Part shown: in pieces, positions 18,595 to 29,198 of the stretch
How positions within the stretch are numbered: position 1 is the first letter of the stretch
How the letters are laid out: each line of letters begins with the position of its first letter
Origin: Candidatus Binataceae bacterium
GTDB taxonomy: Bacteria; Desulfobacterota; Binatia; Binatales; Binataceae
DNA length: 64,000 nucleotides
Reading direction: 5' to 3'
Assembly (NCBI GenBank): GCA_035508495.1
Contig: DATJMX010000050.1
Span: 1-64,000, forward strand
Notes under the pieces: generated by a model
The model's database searches: none
The model's input: only the letters and a program-made list of their open reading frames with translations
Told to the model about the DNA's origin: nothing
Position numbers and translations under genes: made by a program

Positions 18595-19428
18595 TTATCG
18601 CATCGCCGCCCGTCTTACCGCCTCCGCCATCCGCACCGCAGCACCAGCCGCCGCTGGATCGTGAACCCGAACGATTGAGGCGCCGCTCGCGACCGCGAGT
18701 GCGTCGGCTGCCGCACCAGCAATCGTCAGTTCGCGCTCGCCGCCGGCCGCGATGCTGCGCACGAAGCGCTTGCGCGAAGCCCCCACTAATATCGGATAGC
18801 CGAGCGCGCAGAGCCGGGGCAACCCTGCGAGGATCGCGAAGTTGTGCGCAGCGTCCTTGGCGAAGCCGATTCCCGGGTCGAGGATAATTCTCGATTTCGC
18901 GATTCCGGATGACTCGGCAAAACGCGCGCGCCGCATCAGATACTCGCGCACTTCGCTGATGACATCGCGATAGCGCGCAAATCGCGCGTGATTATGCGGG
19001 CCGCCGCGCATATGCATCAGCACGACGGCGCATTTCGATCGCGCCGCAACGCTGGCCATTTCCGTGTCACCTTTGAGTGCCGTCACATCATTAATTATAT
19101 ACGCACCGGCATCCAGCGCGATTCGAGCCACGGCGGATCGTCGCGTGTCGATCGACATCGGGATACGGAGCTTTTGCCCGAGACGCTCGAGCACCGGCTT
19201 GACGCGCGCGATCTCTTCTTCGAGCGGAACCTCAAGTGCGCCAACGGGGCGTGTCGATTCGCCGCCAACGTCGATGATAGACGCGCCCGCGGCTTCTATC
19301 TCGAGCGCATGCTCGACTGCGCGCTGAGGATCGAGATAGCGGCCGCCGTCAGAGAATGAATCGGGCGTGACGTTAAGCACACCCATAATCGCGGGAAAGC
19401 GAATAACAACGCCGCCGCGGAGTTTCAT
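18595..19428 (-). CDS. folP: Dihydropteroate synthase
   Basis: Joins p-aminobenzoate with 6-hydroxymethyl-dihydropterin diphosphate in folate synthesis; the sulfonamide target. It is a TIM barrel with MGVLNVTPDSFSDGG at residues 15-29, GGESTRPV near 56, and the C-terminal VRVHD element. Length is 277 residues. ATG 19428 is the only ATG upstream of the conserved Met15, but a GGAG lies just 1 nt from it and the ATG itself sits in the loop of a perfect 13-bp hairpin (19410-19442). The start is therefore less certain than the gene; initiation may depend on melting that hairpin. Confidence 0.93.
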   Translation of the reverse strand: MKLRGGVVIRFPAIMGVLNVTPDSFSDGGRYLDPQRAVEHALEIEAAGASIIDVGGESTRPVGALEVPLEEEIARVKPVLERLGQKLRIPMSIDTRRSAVARIALDAGAYIINDVTALKGDTEMASVAARSKCAVVLMHMRGGPHNHARFARYRDVISEVREYLMRRARFAESSGIAKSRIILDPGIGFAKDAAHNFAILAGLPRLCALGYPILVGASRKRFVRSIAAGGERELTIAGAAADALAVASGASIVRVHDPAAAGAAVRMAEAVRRAAMR

Positions 19429-19442
19429 GCTCCGCGGCGGCG
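19410..19442 (-). promoter_or_regulatory. 13-bp hairpin enclosing the folP start codon
   Basis: Arms at 19410-19422 and 19430-19442 pair perfectly over 13 bp (CGCCGCCGCGGAG) with a 7-nt loop. On the minus strand the loop contains the folP ATG (19426-19428). It also follows the ftsH stop by about 40 bp, so it may attenuate ftsH transcription, restrain folP translation, or both. There is no T-tract directly after it. Confidence 0.55.
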
Positions 19443-19478
19443 TGTGGTTCAGATTCGATTCGGAATGCGCGAGGCGCG

Positions 19479-21407
<1,929 letters not shown>

Positions 21408-21455
21408 CCCACAATCAAAATTATCACGCGTGTTAAATGGCGCGCAACGACGATA

Positions 21456-22853
21456 TCAAAAGAAGTGACGGGGCCGCGCTTCGATTCTGAGGACGATTTC
21501 GGTGGACGGCGAGACGAGGGCGGCTCGCGAACGGATTAGACCGGGTAGCCACGCGATTTCGTCGCCCAGGATTACCACCGGCCAGACCGCACGGCGCTCG
21601 CGAGGCACTTTGCGATCGATGAAAACCTCCTTCAGCTTGCGATGCCCGCCAATGCCGAGCGGCGCGATGCGATCGCCGGGCCGGAAGCTGCGCGCGACGA
21701 GACCTCGCGCGGTGACGGCCGCGGCATCGAAGATGGCTTCGTCGAGCGAGTACGGCATCGAAGATTCGCCTGTCGACTCGATTCGGGAATGAAGGACAAC
21801 TCCGGCATGGGGAATGATCGTGTCGCCATCAAGCGTCAGGGGAATAGAGTACGGCTGGACTGGCGGCTGATCGTCGCGCTCCAACCTCAGTAGTTCGTAC
21901 TCGCGACGGGCTCTCCATCGATCCGGGAGTTGAACGAAGGCGTTTGGACCGCCCTCAGAAGCCAATCGACGAATACTCTCGATATGCTCGCGCGATACAC
22001 GCCGGAGACTGCCCGTCGCACCCCGGATAAACTCGCGCGCCACGCTGCGCTGCAATGCGGGAGTGAGGCGCACGAATTGCAACACGTCAATTGAATTCGC
22101 GCCGATGCGAATCGCATCCAGCGCACGCGCGGCCAGCGGCGCGACGAGAGCATCGAGGTCGCGCATCTCGTCGGCGAGTCCTGAAAGCCGCAGGCCGAGA
22201 CCCGGCGCATACTCGCGCTCCAGCATCGGCATCAGCTCGTGCCGAATCCGATTGCGCAGGATCGAGTGCGCCGCGTTCGAGGAGTCTTCGACGAACTCGA
22301 TTTGCCGTTCGGCGATGAAGCTGCGGATATCCTCGCGGGAGAGCGAAAGCATCGGGCGGACGATCCGGCCCGGCCCGCGCTCGGCCATCGCGCCCAGTCC
22401 CGCGACGCCCGAGCCGCGCAGCAGCCGCATCAAGAGCGTCTCAGCTTGATCATCGGCATGATGCGCCAGCGCGATGAATTCCGCATGAACGGCATCGGCG
22501 ATGCGCTCGAGAAACTCATGGCGAACTTCGCGGGCCCGCTCCTCGAGATTCGGCATCGACGCATCGAGCCCGTTTGCTCGCTCGCAAATCAGTTCGACAC
22601 CCAGCCGCGCGCAAAGTCCGCGTACAAAGGCCTCGTCGCGATCGGCCTCAGCCCCGCGAATCCCATGATTAAGATGAGCCGCCGAAACGCGAAATCCGCG
22701 ATACGCCCGAAGCTCAAGCAAAACATGAAGAAGTGCAACCGAATCAGCGCCGCCGGAGACGCCGAGCAAGAGATGGCTGTCGGGCCGCAGCCCGGCTTTT
22801 TCGAGGACCGCCAAAACGGCGCCGAGGAGCGTGTGCGCCTTCAAGATCACCAA
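21456..22853 (-). CDS. tilS: tRNA(Ile)-lysidine synthase
   Basis: Adds lysine to C34 of the CAU-anticodon tRNA-Ile so that it reads AUA codons. The PP-loop SGGADS lies at residues 33-38; the substrate-binding and C-terminal TilS domains follow, with IAPLGIGGHRKLKEVF near 405. Length is 465 residues. The longest frame begins with TTG at 22853 and the next codon is GTG; no clear ribosome-binding site favours either. First gene of the second core run. It is functionally relevant that a neighbouring gene may start with AUA, although initiation would use fMet-tRNA. Confidence 0.92.
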   Translation of the reverse strand: MVILKAHTLLGAVLAVLEKAGLRPDSHLLLGVSGGADSVALLHVLLELRAYRGFRVSAAHLNHGIRGAEADRDEAFVRGLCARLGVELICERANGLDASMPNLEERAREVRHEFLERIADAVHAEFIALAHHADDQAETLLMRLLRGSGVAGLGAMAERGPGRIVRPMLSLSREDIRSFIAERQIEFVEDSSNAAHSILRNRIRHELMPMLEREYAPGLGLRLSGLADEMRDLDALVAPLAARALDAIRIGANSIDVLQFVRLTPALQRSVAREFIRGATGSLRRVSREHIESIRRLASEGGPNAFVQLPDRWRARREYELLRLERDDQPPVQPYSIPLTLDGDTIIPHAGVVLHSRIESTGESSMPYSLDEAIFDAAAVTARGLVARSFRPGDRIAPLGIGGHRKLKEVFIDRKVPRERRAVWPVVILGDEIAWLPGLIRSRAALVSPSTEIVLRIEARPRHFF

Positions 22854-22993
22854 AGAAAGGGTATGCCGCTACTCGATGCGCATCAATGAGACTCGCTCGG
22901 CACACCACAAAAAATCGCGAAAGGGGCAGTCGCACCGCGCTTGAGATTCCGTTGCCGCTCGCTTTAAATTCCGTCCATCCCGGCTCAGTTCCG

Positions 22994-23030
22994 TCATCCC
23001 GAGCGACGACCCCCGAGGGATCTTGGGACG
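22994..23030. repeat. Fragment resembling a dispersed intergenic repeat
   Basis: Within the 211-bp gap between tilS and the enoyl-CoA hydratase gene, a stretch beginning TCATCCCGAGCG and continuing through GAGGGATCTTGGG has ATCCC/GGGAT dyad arms. It matches by memory a short palindromic repeat seen between genes in several phyla. Only one copy is in this window, so the assignment is weak. Confidence 0.3.
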
Positions 23031-23064
23031 AGGCGCGGGTCTTCCGCCGCAGCCATCGTCAGGG

Positions 23065-23838
23065 CTAGCGGCCGGTGAATTTCGGTTGGCGCTTCTGCTG
23101 GAAGGCGCTGATACCTTCCTTGTAGTCCTCGGTCCGGGCGGCGATGCCTTGCGATTTCGCTTCGCACTTGAGGACCGCGAATAGCCCGAGGCCTTCTTCG
23201 TCGATGCGGCGGACGAGGCGCTTCGACTCCATGAATGCTGCCGTTGGCCCGGCCGCGACTTGTGCGGCGAGCTTGCGGGTATTTTCGAGCACGCTATCGC
23301 GCGGGAAGCTTTGGTTGACCAGGCCGAGTTGCGTGGCCTCGGTGCCCGACATCAGGCGGCCCGAGTAGATTAGCTCCAGCGTGCGATGCGCGCCGAGCCG
23401 CGACACGAAAAACGAGTGGCCGCCCGAATCGAGCACGGCGCCGATTCGTGCGAATGGCGAGCCGATCTTTGCATCGTCGGCGATGTAGACCACATCGCAG
23501 GCGAGCGCGATACCCAGCCCCGCGCCAAGGCATGGTCCGTGAACCGACGCGAATGTCGGCGCCGGGAAGGTCGTGATCTGCCGGATGATCGGATTGATGG
23601 TCTCTTCGAGAATCGCCTCGCCGTCTTCGTTGCCGGGATTGGCCTCGGCGAGGTCGCGGCCCGCGCAAAAACCGGGACCCTCGCCCCGAATCAGCAGCGC
23701 GCGAACACCCTGCGCCTGCGCGCGATCAAGCGCCGCGCCGAGCTCGCGGACCATCGCCCCGCTCACCGCGTTCATCTTGTCGGGCCGATTGAGAACGACT
23801 TCGGCGATCGCGCCCTCAACCGATAGGACGATGCTCAT
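23065..23838 (-). CDS. Enoyl-CoA hydratase/isomerase family protein
   Basis: Crotonase-fold enzyme that hydrates or isomerises acyl-CoA thioesters. The oxyanion-hole segments are visible: GPGFCAGRDLAEA near residue 57 and HGPCLGAGLGIALACD near 100. The Glu usually acting at the second catalytic position is not obvious: PFARIGAVLDSGGH replaces the typical hydratase motif. Precise chemistry (hydratase, isomerase, PaaG-like) is therefore open. Length 257 residues; ATG at 23838. Neighbours include CoA transferase, diiron and LLM oxidoreductase genes, consistent with catabolism of an unidentified acyl-CoA. Confidence 0.88.
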   Translation of the reverse strand: MSIVLSVEGAIAEVVLNRPDKMNAVSGAMVRELGAALDRAQAQGVRALLIRGEGPGFCAGRDLAEANPGNEDGEAILEETINPIIRQITTFPAPTFASVHGPCLGAGLGIALACDVVYIADDAKIGSPFARIGAVLDSGGHSFFVSRLGAHRTLELIYSGRLMSGTEATQLGLVNQSFPRDSVLENTRKLAAQVAAGPTAAFMESKRLVRRIDEEGLGLFAVLKCEAKSQGIAARTEDYKEGISAFQQKRQPKFTGR

Positions 23839-23874
23839 CGTGGCCTCCGTGCGGCGAAGCGAAAATGCGAGCGC

Positions 23875-24891
23875 TCAGAATACCGGAATAATATCCTCGG
23901 CCGAGATATCGCCGACATCGACTCCCTCAATATCAAGTTCGGGAATCGCCGGGAACTGGATGCCCCATCGCTCGACGAGCTTGCGCACGCGCGCGATTGC
24001 CAGCTTCCAGTTATCAGCCTGCTGCTCGTAGGTGAGCACGCCAAGTCCGGCCTCGCGCGCTATTTTAAGCAGCGCGCGATGATTCTCGAGGAAGTACGGC
24101 GGCAGATCCCAGAACTGCGCCGGCGGCTCCCACAGCACCATCGAGAGGAACACAAATCCCGCGCGCAGCTGCTTGGTCACGAACGAGCGATCTTCATCAG
24201 TGAGGCCGGGCCACTGCTGTTCGAGCAGGTTGATGCAGATCTGAAGATGACGCGACTCGTCGCGGCCGATCTTGGTGAAGATCTCGCGGAACACGGAATT
24301 GGTCGTCGCGCGCGACATCCCATGGAAGAGCGTCGAGGAGGCGACCTCGCCCATCATGAACGAGGTAAACAGGATCGCGAGCGGATACTTATCAACGCCA
24401 TGGTTGAATCCCGTCCAGTAGCGTCCGCCGTTGTGATAGAGCCATCCGATATTGTTGAGCGCCGCGCGCTGCAGATCGTTTTGCGGCGCGAAGCCCTGCG
24501 GCCCCTTGGGCACGAGGCGCTGGATAACGCGCTGGCACACTTCCTCGTGATTGGTCTCGTCGCGGGTGATCGAGAAAAAGCATTTGCGAATCGGATCTTC
24601 CTCGTGAGTCTCGAAGGCGCGGATCATGGCGCGCGCAAAGACCGGCGGTCCCGATGAGTCGAAGTTCGAGAGCAGCGCCCACCAGTACATGATCGCGACC
24701 TTCTCGTCGTCGCTCCATGCTTCGGGCGACAGGTCGGCCCACTTGATCTCGGCCGGGTTGAAACCCTCACGCTTGGCGCGATCGTAGATCTCGGCGAGCT
24801 TGGGAGTTTCGCAGCGCCATTCGATGGGAAAGATATTGGGCTGCGGAACTTCGGGAGCGGGAATCAGATTGGCGACGTTGAATTCGCTCAT
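23875..24891 (-). CDS. Ferritin-like diiron protein
   Basis: A 338-residue, all-helical protein likely to bind a carboxylate-bridged di-iron centre. Two ExxH ligand motifs, E112-x-x-H115 (DETNH) and E212-x-x-H215 (DESRH), lie exactly 100 residues apart. Further candidate ligands are E94 or E97 and E182. This is the pattern of AurF-type N-oxygenases and R2-like oxidases, but I cannot assign a substrate. ATG 24891 has GAGG 6 nt upstream; an upstream in-frame start at 24918 would run through the putative operator. It lies downstream of, and on the same strand as, a TetR regulator. Confidence 0.75.
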   Translation of the reverse strand: MSEFNVANLIPAPEVPQPNIFPIEWRCETPKLAEIYDRAKREGFNPAEIKWADLSPEAWSDDEKVAIMYWWALLSNFDSSGPPVFARAMIRAFETHEEDPIRKCFFSITRDETNHEEVCQRVIQRLVPKGPQGFAPQNDLQRAALNNIGWLYHNGGRYWTGFNHGVDKYPLAILFTSFMMGEVASSTLFHGMSRATTNSVFREIFTKIGRDESRHLQICINLLEQQWPGLTDEDRSFVTKQLRAGFVFLSMVLWEPPAQFWDLPPYFLENHRALLKIAREAGLGVLTYEQQADNWKLAIARVRKLVERWGIQFPAIPELDIEGVDVGDISAEDIIPVF

Positions 24892-24912
24892 GGAGTGCCT
24901 CTGCCCAAAACT

Positions 24913-24928
24913 TACCAACTATTCGGTA
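24913..24928. promoter_or_regulatory. Candidate TetR operator
   Basis: TACCAACTATTCGGTA is a near-palindrome (TACC and GGTA arms; 10 of 14 central positions symmetric in ACCnAnTAnTnGGT). It lies between the TetR gene and the diiron gene, 21 bp upstream of the latter's ATG, where a repressor would block transcription. The half-site resembles ACCGA/TCGGT operators of several TetR regulators; identity is inference. Confidence 0.45.
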
Positions 24929-24944
24929 GATTATGCAAGCGCGC

Positions 24945-25589
24945 CTATTCGAGGCCCTCGAATGCGATCCGATAGACCGCCTGCGCGATCTCAGCGCTGC
25001 CCAGATCGCCGTCCGGACGATACCATTCTGTGATTGAATTCAGCATCCCAAACAGAAGCCGCGTGGCGAGCCGCGGATCGATATCGGCGCGCAGTTCGCG
25101 CGCCGCCTGCGCCGCGGTCATGATCGCCGCGACGCGATGATCGAACTCTCGGCGCCGATCCACGATTCGCTTCTCGACGCGGGTATTCCCGCGAACACTC
25201 AACAGCAGCGCCACCTCGTCGAGCCGCTCGACGGTGATCTCGATCGTGCGACGCACGATGAACTTCAAGCGATCGACCGCACGCCCTGAAGTTGCGGCCG
25301 GCTCCTCGAGCGAGGCAAACAGCGCGTTGAATGCGCGCCCTACTCCGCGCGCGAGCAACTCTTCCTTGCTGCGCACGTGATAGTAGATGCTCGCCTTGGT
25401 GATTCCCGCGGCGCTCGCGACCTGCTCGAGCGAGCTACCGTCGTAGCCACGCTCACGAAATACGCGCACTGCTACATCGAGAATAGTATCCGGATTGTAC
25501 GGCTTGCGTTCTTTTGCCGGCGGACGACCCAAATTGCGCGGCCTCCCCTTTCGACCCGCGGGTTTAACTGTATGTTGCACTGTGCGCAT
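24945..25589 (-). CDS. TetR-family transcriptional regulator
   Basis: One-component repressor of 214 residues. A basic N-terminal extension (1-30) precedes the TetR helix-turn-helix at about 33-80, with the recognition region SLEQVASAAGITKASIYYHVRSKEEL. The all-helical C-terminal part is the ligand-binding/dimer domain and gives no clue to the ligand. ATG at 25589. It is divergent from the LLM oxidoreductase (54-bp gap) and precedes the diiron gene by 53 bp. Control of one or both by a lipid or acyl-CoA-type ligand is plausible from the neighbourhood but not shown. Confidence 0.92.
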   Translation of the reverse strand: MRTVQHTVKPAGRKGRPRNLGRPPAKERKPYNPDTILDVAVRVFRERGYDGSSLEQVASAAGITKASIYYHVRSKEELLARGVGRAFNALFASLEEPAATSGRAVDRLKFIVRRTIEITVERLDEVALLLSVRGNTRVEKRIVDRRREFDHRVAAIMTAAQAARELRADIDPRLATRLLFGMLNSITEWYRPDGDLGSAEIAQAVYRIAFEGLE

Positions 25590-25643
25590 GTGATGTGGAT
25601 ATAGATCGAAAGATCACCGAGCGGATTCAAGGGCAGCAACACA

Positions 25644-26471
25644 ATGAAGTACGGCATTGCAGTTCGCAATATGGGCCCGCAGTCGAGCCGCAAAACGATC
25701 ATGGCTTGCGCGCGGATCGCTGAGCAGGCGGGGTTCGACGCAATCTTCGTTTCCGATCACCTGTGTATTCCTACCGATCAGGCCGAGGGCTCGGGCGGCC
25801 GCTACCTCGACGTGATGGCGACGATCGCCTTTCTGGCCGGCATGACCGAGCGGATCCGCATCGGCATCTCGGTGCTGGTGTTGCCATATCGTCCAGCGGT
25901 GCTGACTGCGCGTCAGCTCGCGGCGATCCAGGAGCTCTCCGGCGAGCGCGTCATCCTCGCGACCGGCAGCGGATGGATGAAACCGGAGTTCGAGGCGCTG
26001 GGCGTGGATTTCCGCCGCCGCGGAGTGATCACCACCGAGACACTTGAAGTGATCCATCACCTTTTCAGCGCCGACCTTCCGGGCGGTTTCGAGGGCAAGA
26101 CGGTACGCTTCCCCTCTTTCGTATCGCTGCCGCGGCCCAAGCGGCCCCCGATCTGGATCGGCGGCAACGGCGACGCGGCGATCAAACGCGTCGTGGATTT
26201 CGGCGACGGCTGGCATCCGATGCTGTCCGCCACGGAACTTGAAGCGAAAGTTGAAGAGTTGAAATCGATGCTGCGCGCCAAGGGGCGCCCCGATCCTGAG
26301 ATCATCGTTCGCCGTGGCATGAAGTTCCACGATATCGCGGCTGCGCGCGCAAGGCTCCAAGCTGAGCGCGAGGCGGGTGCGACCTACTTCATCCTCGACC
26401 TGGGCCGCTATCCCGACGAAGCCGCGTTCGGCGAATCGGTCGAGACCTTTATGGCCAAGGTCGCGAGCTAG
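25644..26471 (+). CDS. LLM-class flavin/F420-dependent oxidoreductase
   Basis: Luciferase-like TIM-barrel monooxygenase or reductase of 275 residues. It has the family layout: MKYGIAV start strand, FVSDHLCIPT near residue 36, IRIGISVLVLPYR near 72, GERVILATGSGWM near 101 and PIWIGGNGDAAIKRVVDFGDGW near 168. The compact length and the absence of long insertions fit the F420-dependent subgroup, but FMN use cannot be excluded. ATG at 25644, downstream of GGGCAGC. Divergent from the TetR regulator; its 3' end overlaps the convergent CoA transferase by 4 bp. Confidence 0.9.
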   Translation: MKYGIAVRNMGPQSSRKTIMACARIAEQAGFDAIFVSDHLCIPTDQAEGSGGRYLDVMATIAFLAGMTERIRIGISVLVLPYRPAVLTARQLAAIQELSGERVILATGSGWMKPEFEALGVDFRRRGVITTETLEVIHHLFSADLPGGFEGKTVRFPSFVSLPRPKRPPIWIGGNGDAAIKRVVDFGDGWHPMLSATELEAKVEELKSMLRAKGRPDPEIIVRRGMKFHDIAAARARLQAEREAGATYFILDLGRYPDEAAFGESVETFMAKVAS

Positions 26472-27712
26472 ATCACTTTCTCGCGGCTCAATGCCTCGAG
26501 GTCCTGGGCGCTGAGCCCGAGCATCTCGCCGAATACGCGCTGATTGTCGTGGCCGATCGGAACCGAGCCGCGCGTGATCTTGCCCGGCGTCAGCGAGAAC
26601 CTCGGCACCACGCCGATTCCTTTGACGGGCCCGACCTGTTCGTCGTTCCACTCGACGTGCACGCCACGCGCACGATATTGCGGATCATCGGCCATGTCCT
26701 TCGCGGACATGATCGGCGAACACGGAACCTTGCCGCCCGCCGCCATCTGATGCACCACTTCGGCGACGGTGCGTTCGCTGATCCATCCGCGCAGGATCGC
26801 GTCGAACTCGATTCCTTCGATCGATTCGAGATCGGTCCGGGCGATTTCCCACTTGGGATCTTTGGGGTCGAGGCCGATAACCTGGAGCAGGCGCCCGTAC
26901 ACGTCGCCAAGCGCGCCGAGCACAACCCATCCGTCCTTGGCCTGAAACGTATCGAGCGGCTGAAAGCCCGTCGCGCGATTACCGGTGCGCTCGCGCACCA
27001 TGCCCTTCTGAAAGTACTCGAGCATAGTGCCGCCGATCGTTTTGTGAATCGCCTCGTATTGCGCGAGATCAATCGACTGCCCCTTGCCGGTTGTTCGCGC
27101 GTAAGTCAGGCCCGCGAGCGACGACCACATCGTGAAAAGCGCCGTAATGTAGTCTCCCGTCCAAGGTGCGGCGCGCGTCGGCGGCGTCGGATCGGGAAAA
27201 CCGGTCTGATAGAGCATCCCGCCCGCAGCCTGACCCACGATGTCGTAGGATGCGCGCGCGACGAAGTCAGGATCACCGGTCTGGCCGAAGCCCGAGACGT
27301 GCGTAATCACCAGCTTCGGGTTGACCTTCCAGACGCTGGCGTCGTCAAGTCCCCATTTCGAATAGGTGCCGGGCTTCGAGCTTTCCATCCAGATGTCGGC
27401 GCGCGCGACGAGCTTCAGGAAGATCTCCTTGCCGCGCGGCTTGGAGAGATCGAGCGTCACGCAAAAGACGTTGCGCCGCTCCTGGATCCAGCTCGTCGCC
27501 ACCGCGCCCTTGCCGTCGGTGGTGGGAATGCGCACGCCGATATTGCGCCATCCGGTATCGCCCACGCCGACGCGCTCGATCTGAATCACCTCCGCGCCCA
27601 TCTCAGAGGCGAGTTCAGCCGCAAACGGCTGCGCAATCAGTGTTCCGGTGGATACGATCTTGACGCCCTGCAAAGGGCCGAATTTCTCAGGCAAAAGAGT
27701 CTCTTCGGACAT
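26468..27712 (-). CDS. CaiB/BaiF family CoA transferase
   Basis: Family III CoA transferase that moves CoA between carboxylic acids through an enzyme-aspartyl intermediate. The catalytic Asp is probably Asp157 in RASYDIVGQAAGG. The N-terminal Rossmann-like region GVKIVSTGTLIAQPFAAELASEMGAEVIQIE and the C-terminal EWNDEQVG segment fit the family. I take ATG 27712 (GGGATGG just upstream) rather than the longer frame to 27859, whose first 49 residues are unlike the family. Length 414 residues. The acyl substrate is unknown. Confidence 0.9.
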   Translation of the reverse strand: MSEETLLPEKFGPLQGVKIVSTGTLIAQPFAAELASEMGAEVIQIERVGVGDTGWRNIGVRIPTTDGKGAVATSWIQERRNVFCVTLDLSKPRGKEIFLKLVARADIWMESSKPGTYSKWGLDDASVWKVNPKLVITHVSGFGQTGDPDFVARASYDIVGQAAGGMLYQTGFPDPTPPTRAAPWTGDYITALFTMWSSLAGLTYARTTGKGQSIDLAQYEAIHKTIGGTMLEYFQKGMVRERTGNRATGFQPLDTFQAKDGWVVLGALGDVYGRLLQVIGLDPKDPKWEIARTDLESIEGIEFDAILRGWISERTVAEVVHQMAAGGKVPCSPIMSAKDMADDPQYRARGVHVEWNDEQVGPVKGIGVVPRFSLTPGKITRGSVPIGHDNQRVFGEMLGLSAQDLEALSREKVI

Positions 27713-27905
27713 GACCATCCCGCGATCGTGATTAAGTTTAGCCACGGATGATGCACCGATTTGGCTGGAATCGGCAACCTCGGCGCAGGACCGCGCCTGC
27801 ACCGACCATCCAGAGGATGCGTTTTCCAGCCCGATTTGGGCGGGTATTATAGACAGCACAGCCCTTGCTTAGGTCTCAGGTCCCAAACGAAGCAAAGATA
27901 TCCAC

Positions 27906-29198
27906 ATGAACGGCACGCTTAATCGCCGCGAACTGATGATGAAGGCACTGGCTGGCTTGGCCGGCGGTGCGATCGGATGGCTCCCCGTCGAGCTGGTGAC
28001 GAATGGTCATTCGCTGACCGAGCAAATCTCGACCACGAATGTAATCCTCAGCTACCTCGCGATGGTCATCCTGTCGGGAATGATTGGCGGCTTCATCGTC
28101 GCCGCTGAGGGCCAACAAATCGAGCTATCGCCCGAGACGCAGCGCAAGTTCCTGCGCGGATTCGTGATCTGCTGCCTGGCAGGACTGGTCTCGAATTTCA
28201 TCTCCAACATGATCTTCGGGGCGATCCTCAACGCTGGCGGATGGAGCTTCAATCACCAGGGTTCGATGTTCTTCCTCGTCGTCGCGCGAATCACGAGCTG
28301 GGTCGTGATGGGCGGCGTGCTCGGTCTGGGCGTCGGCATCGCTACGTTCAACATGGCCAACGTGCCCAAGGGCGCGCTCGGCGGTGTGATCGGCGGGTTC
28401 ATCGGCGGCGCTTTGTTCGATTTAATCAACGGCGTGACGGGCGGTGGACTGCCGGCGCGATTCATCGGCCTCAGCCTTATCGGACTGCTGATTGGGCTTT
28501 TGATCGGACTCGTGCAGGAGCTCACCAAGGCCGCGTGGATCGTCGTCGACAAGGGCCGCCTGCGCGGCCGCCAGTTCCGCGTCGAGGGAGCGCGCGCAAC
28601 AATTGGCCGCGCCGAGGAAAATCCGATCGGTCTATTCGGCGATACCGCCGTGCAGGCGCGTCACGCGATTATCGAGCGCCAGGGCAGTGACTACGTCTTG
28701 AAGAATCTCGCCGTCCAGGCGGGAACCTTCGTCAATGGCAGCCGTATCGAAACGGTGACGTTGCACGACGGCGATCGCGTCGCGATCGGCGGCTACGAGA
28801 TGGTCTTTCACCTGCGCAACGCCGTGGGTCAGCCGCAAGCGGCGTTCACGACGCGCGCCCCCTCGCCTGCTCGCGTCGCGCCGCCTCCACCGCCTGTCAC
28901 ATCGGCAACACCTTCGGGAGCCGGGCCGTGTCTGACTGACACCGCGGGCACGCGATTTCAACTCAAGACCGGAGCGGCGACGACGATCGGCCGCGCCCTC
29001 GACAACGATATCGTCATCAACCATTCTTCGGTCTCGCGCCATCATGCGAGCGTCGAGACGCGCAACGGCGGCTTCGTGGTGCGCGACCTCGGCAGCCAGA
29101 ACGGCACCTACGTGGCGTACAATCGCGTGACGGAGGCGCCGCTCGCTGACGGCGAATCATTCCGGCTGGGCGACGCGTGGTTCGTCTTCCGTGCGTGA
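27906..29198 (+). CDS. Membrane protein with two cytoplasmic FHA domains
   Basis: A 430-residue phosphothreonine-binding membrane protein. The N-terminal 205 residues hold about five hydrophobic helices, the last ones Gly-rich. FHA domain 1 (about 222-308) has the IGRAEENP and ARHAIIE elements but is degenerate; FHA domain 2 (about 345-430) is canonical with IGRALDNDIVI, SRHH and LGSQNGTYV. A Pro-rich linker (315-340) separates them. It overlaps or abuts a zinc-ribbon gene and is followed by a Ser/Thr kinase, so it is a natural kinase substrate or docking partner. ATG at 27906, starting a plus-strand cassette. Confidence 0.88.
   Translation: MNGTLNRRELMMKALAGLAGGAIGWLPVELVTNGHSLTEQISTTNVILSYLAMVILSGMIGGFIVAAEGQQIELSPETQRKFLRGFVICCLAGLVSNFISNMIFGAILNAGGWSFNHQGSMFFLVVARITSWVVMGGVLGLGVGIATFNMANVPKGALGGVIGGFIGGALFDLINGVTGGGLPARFIGLSLIGLLIGLLIGLVQELTKAAWIVVDKGRLRGRQFRVEGARATIGRAEENPIGLFGDTAVQARHAIIERQGSDYVLKNLAVQAGTFVNGSRIETVTLHDGDRVAIGGYEMVFHLRNAVGQPQAAFTTRAPSPARVAPPPPPVTSATPSGAGPCLTDTAGTRFQLKTGAATTIGRALDNDIVINHSSVSRHHASVETRNGGFVVRDLGSQNGTYVAYNRVTEAPLADGESFRLGDAWFVFRA

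Noticed and set aside
25614..26651. Minus-strand open frame of 345 codons
   Set aside because: Antisense to the LLM oxidoreductase; Arg/His-rich shadow.
26549..27751. Plus-strand open frame of 400 codons
   Set aside because: Lies opposite the CaiB gene, His/Arg-rich and without any recognisable fold.
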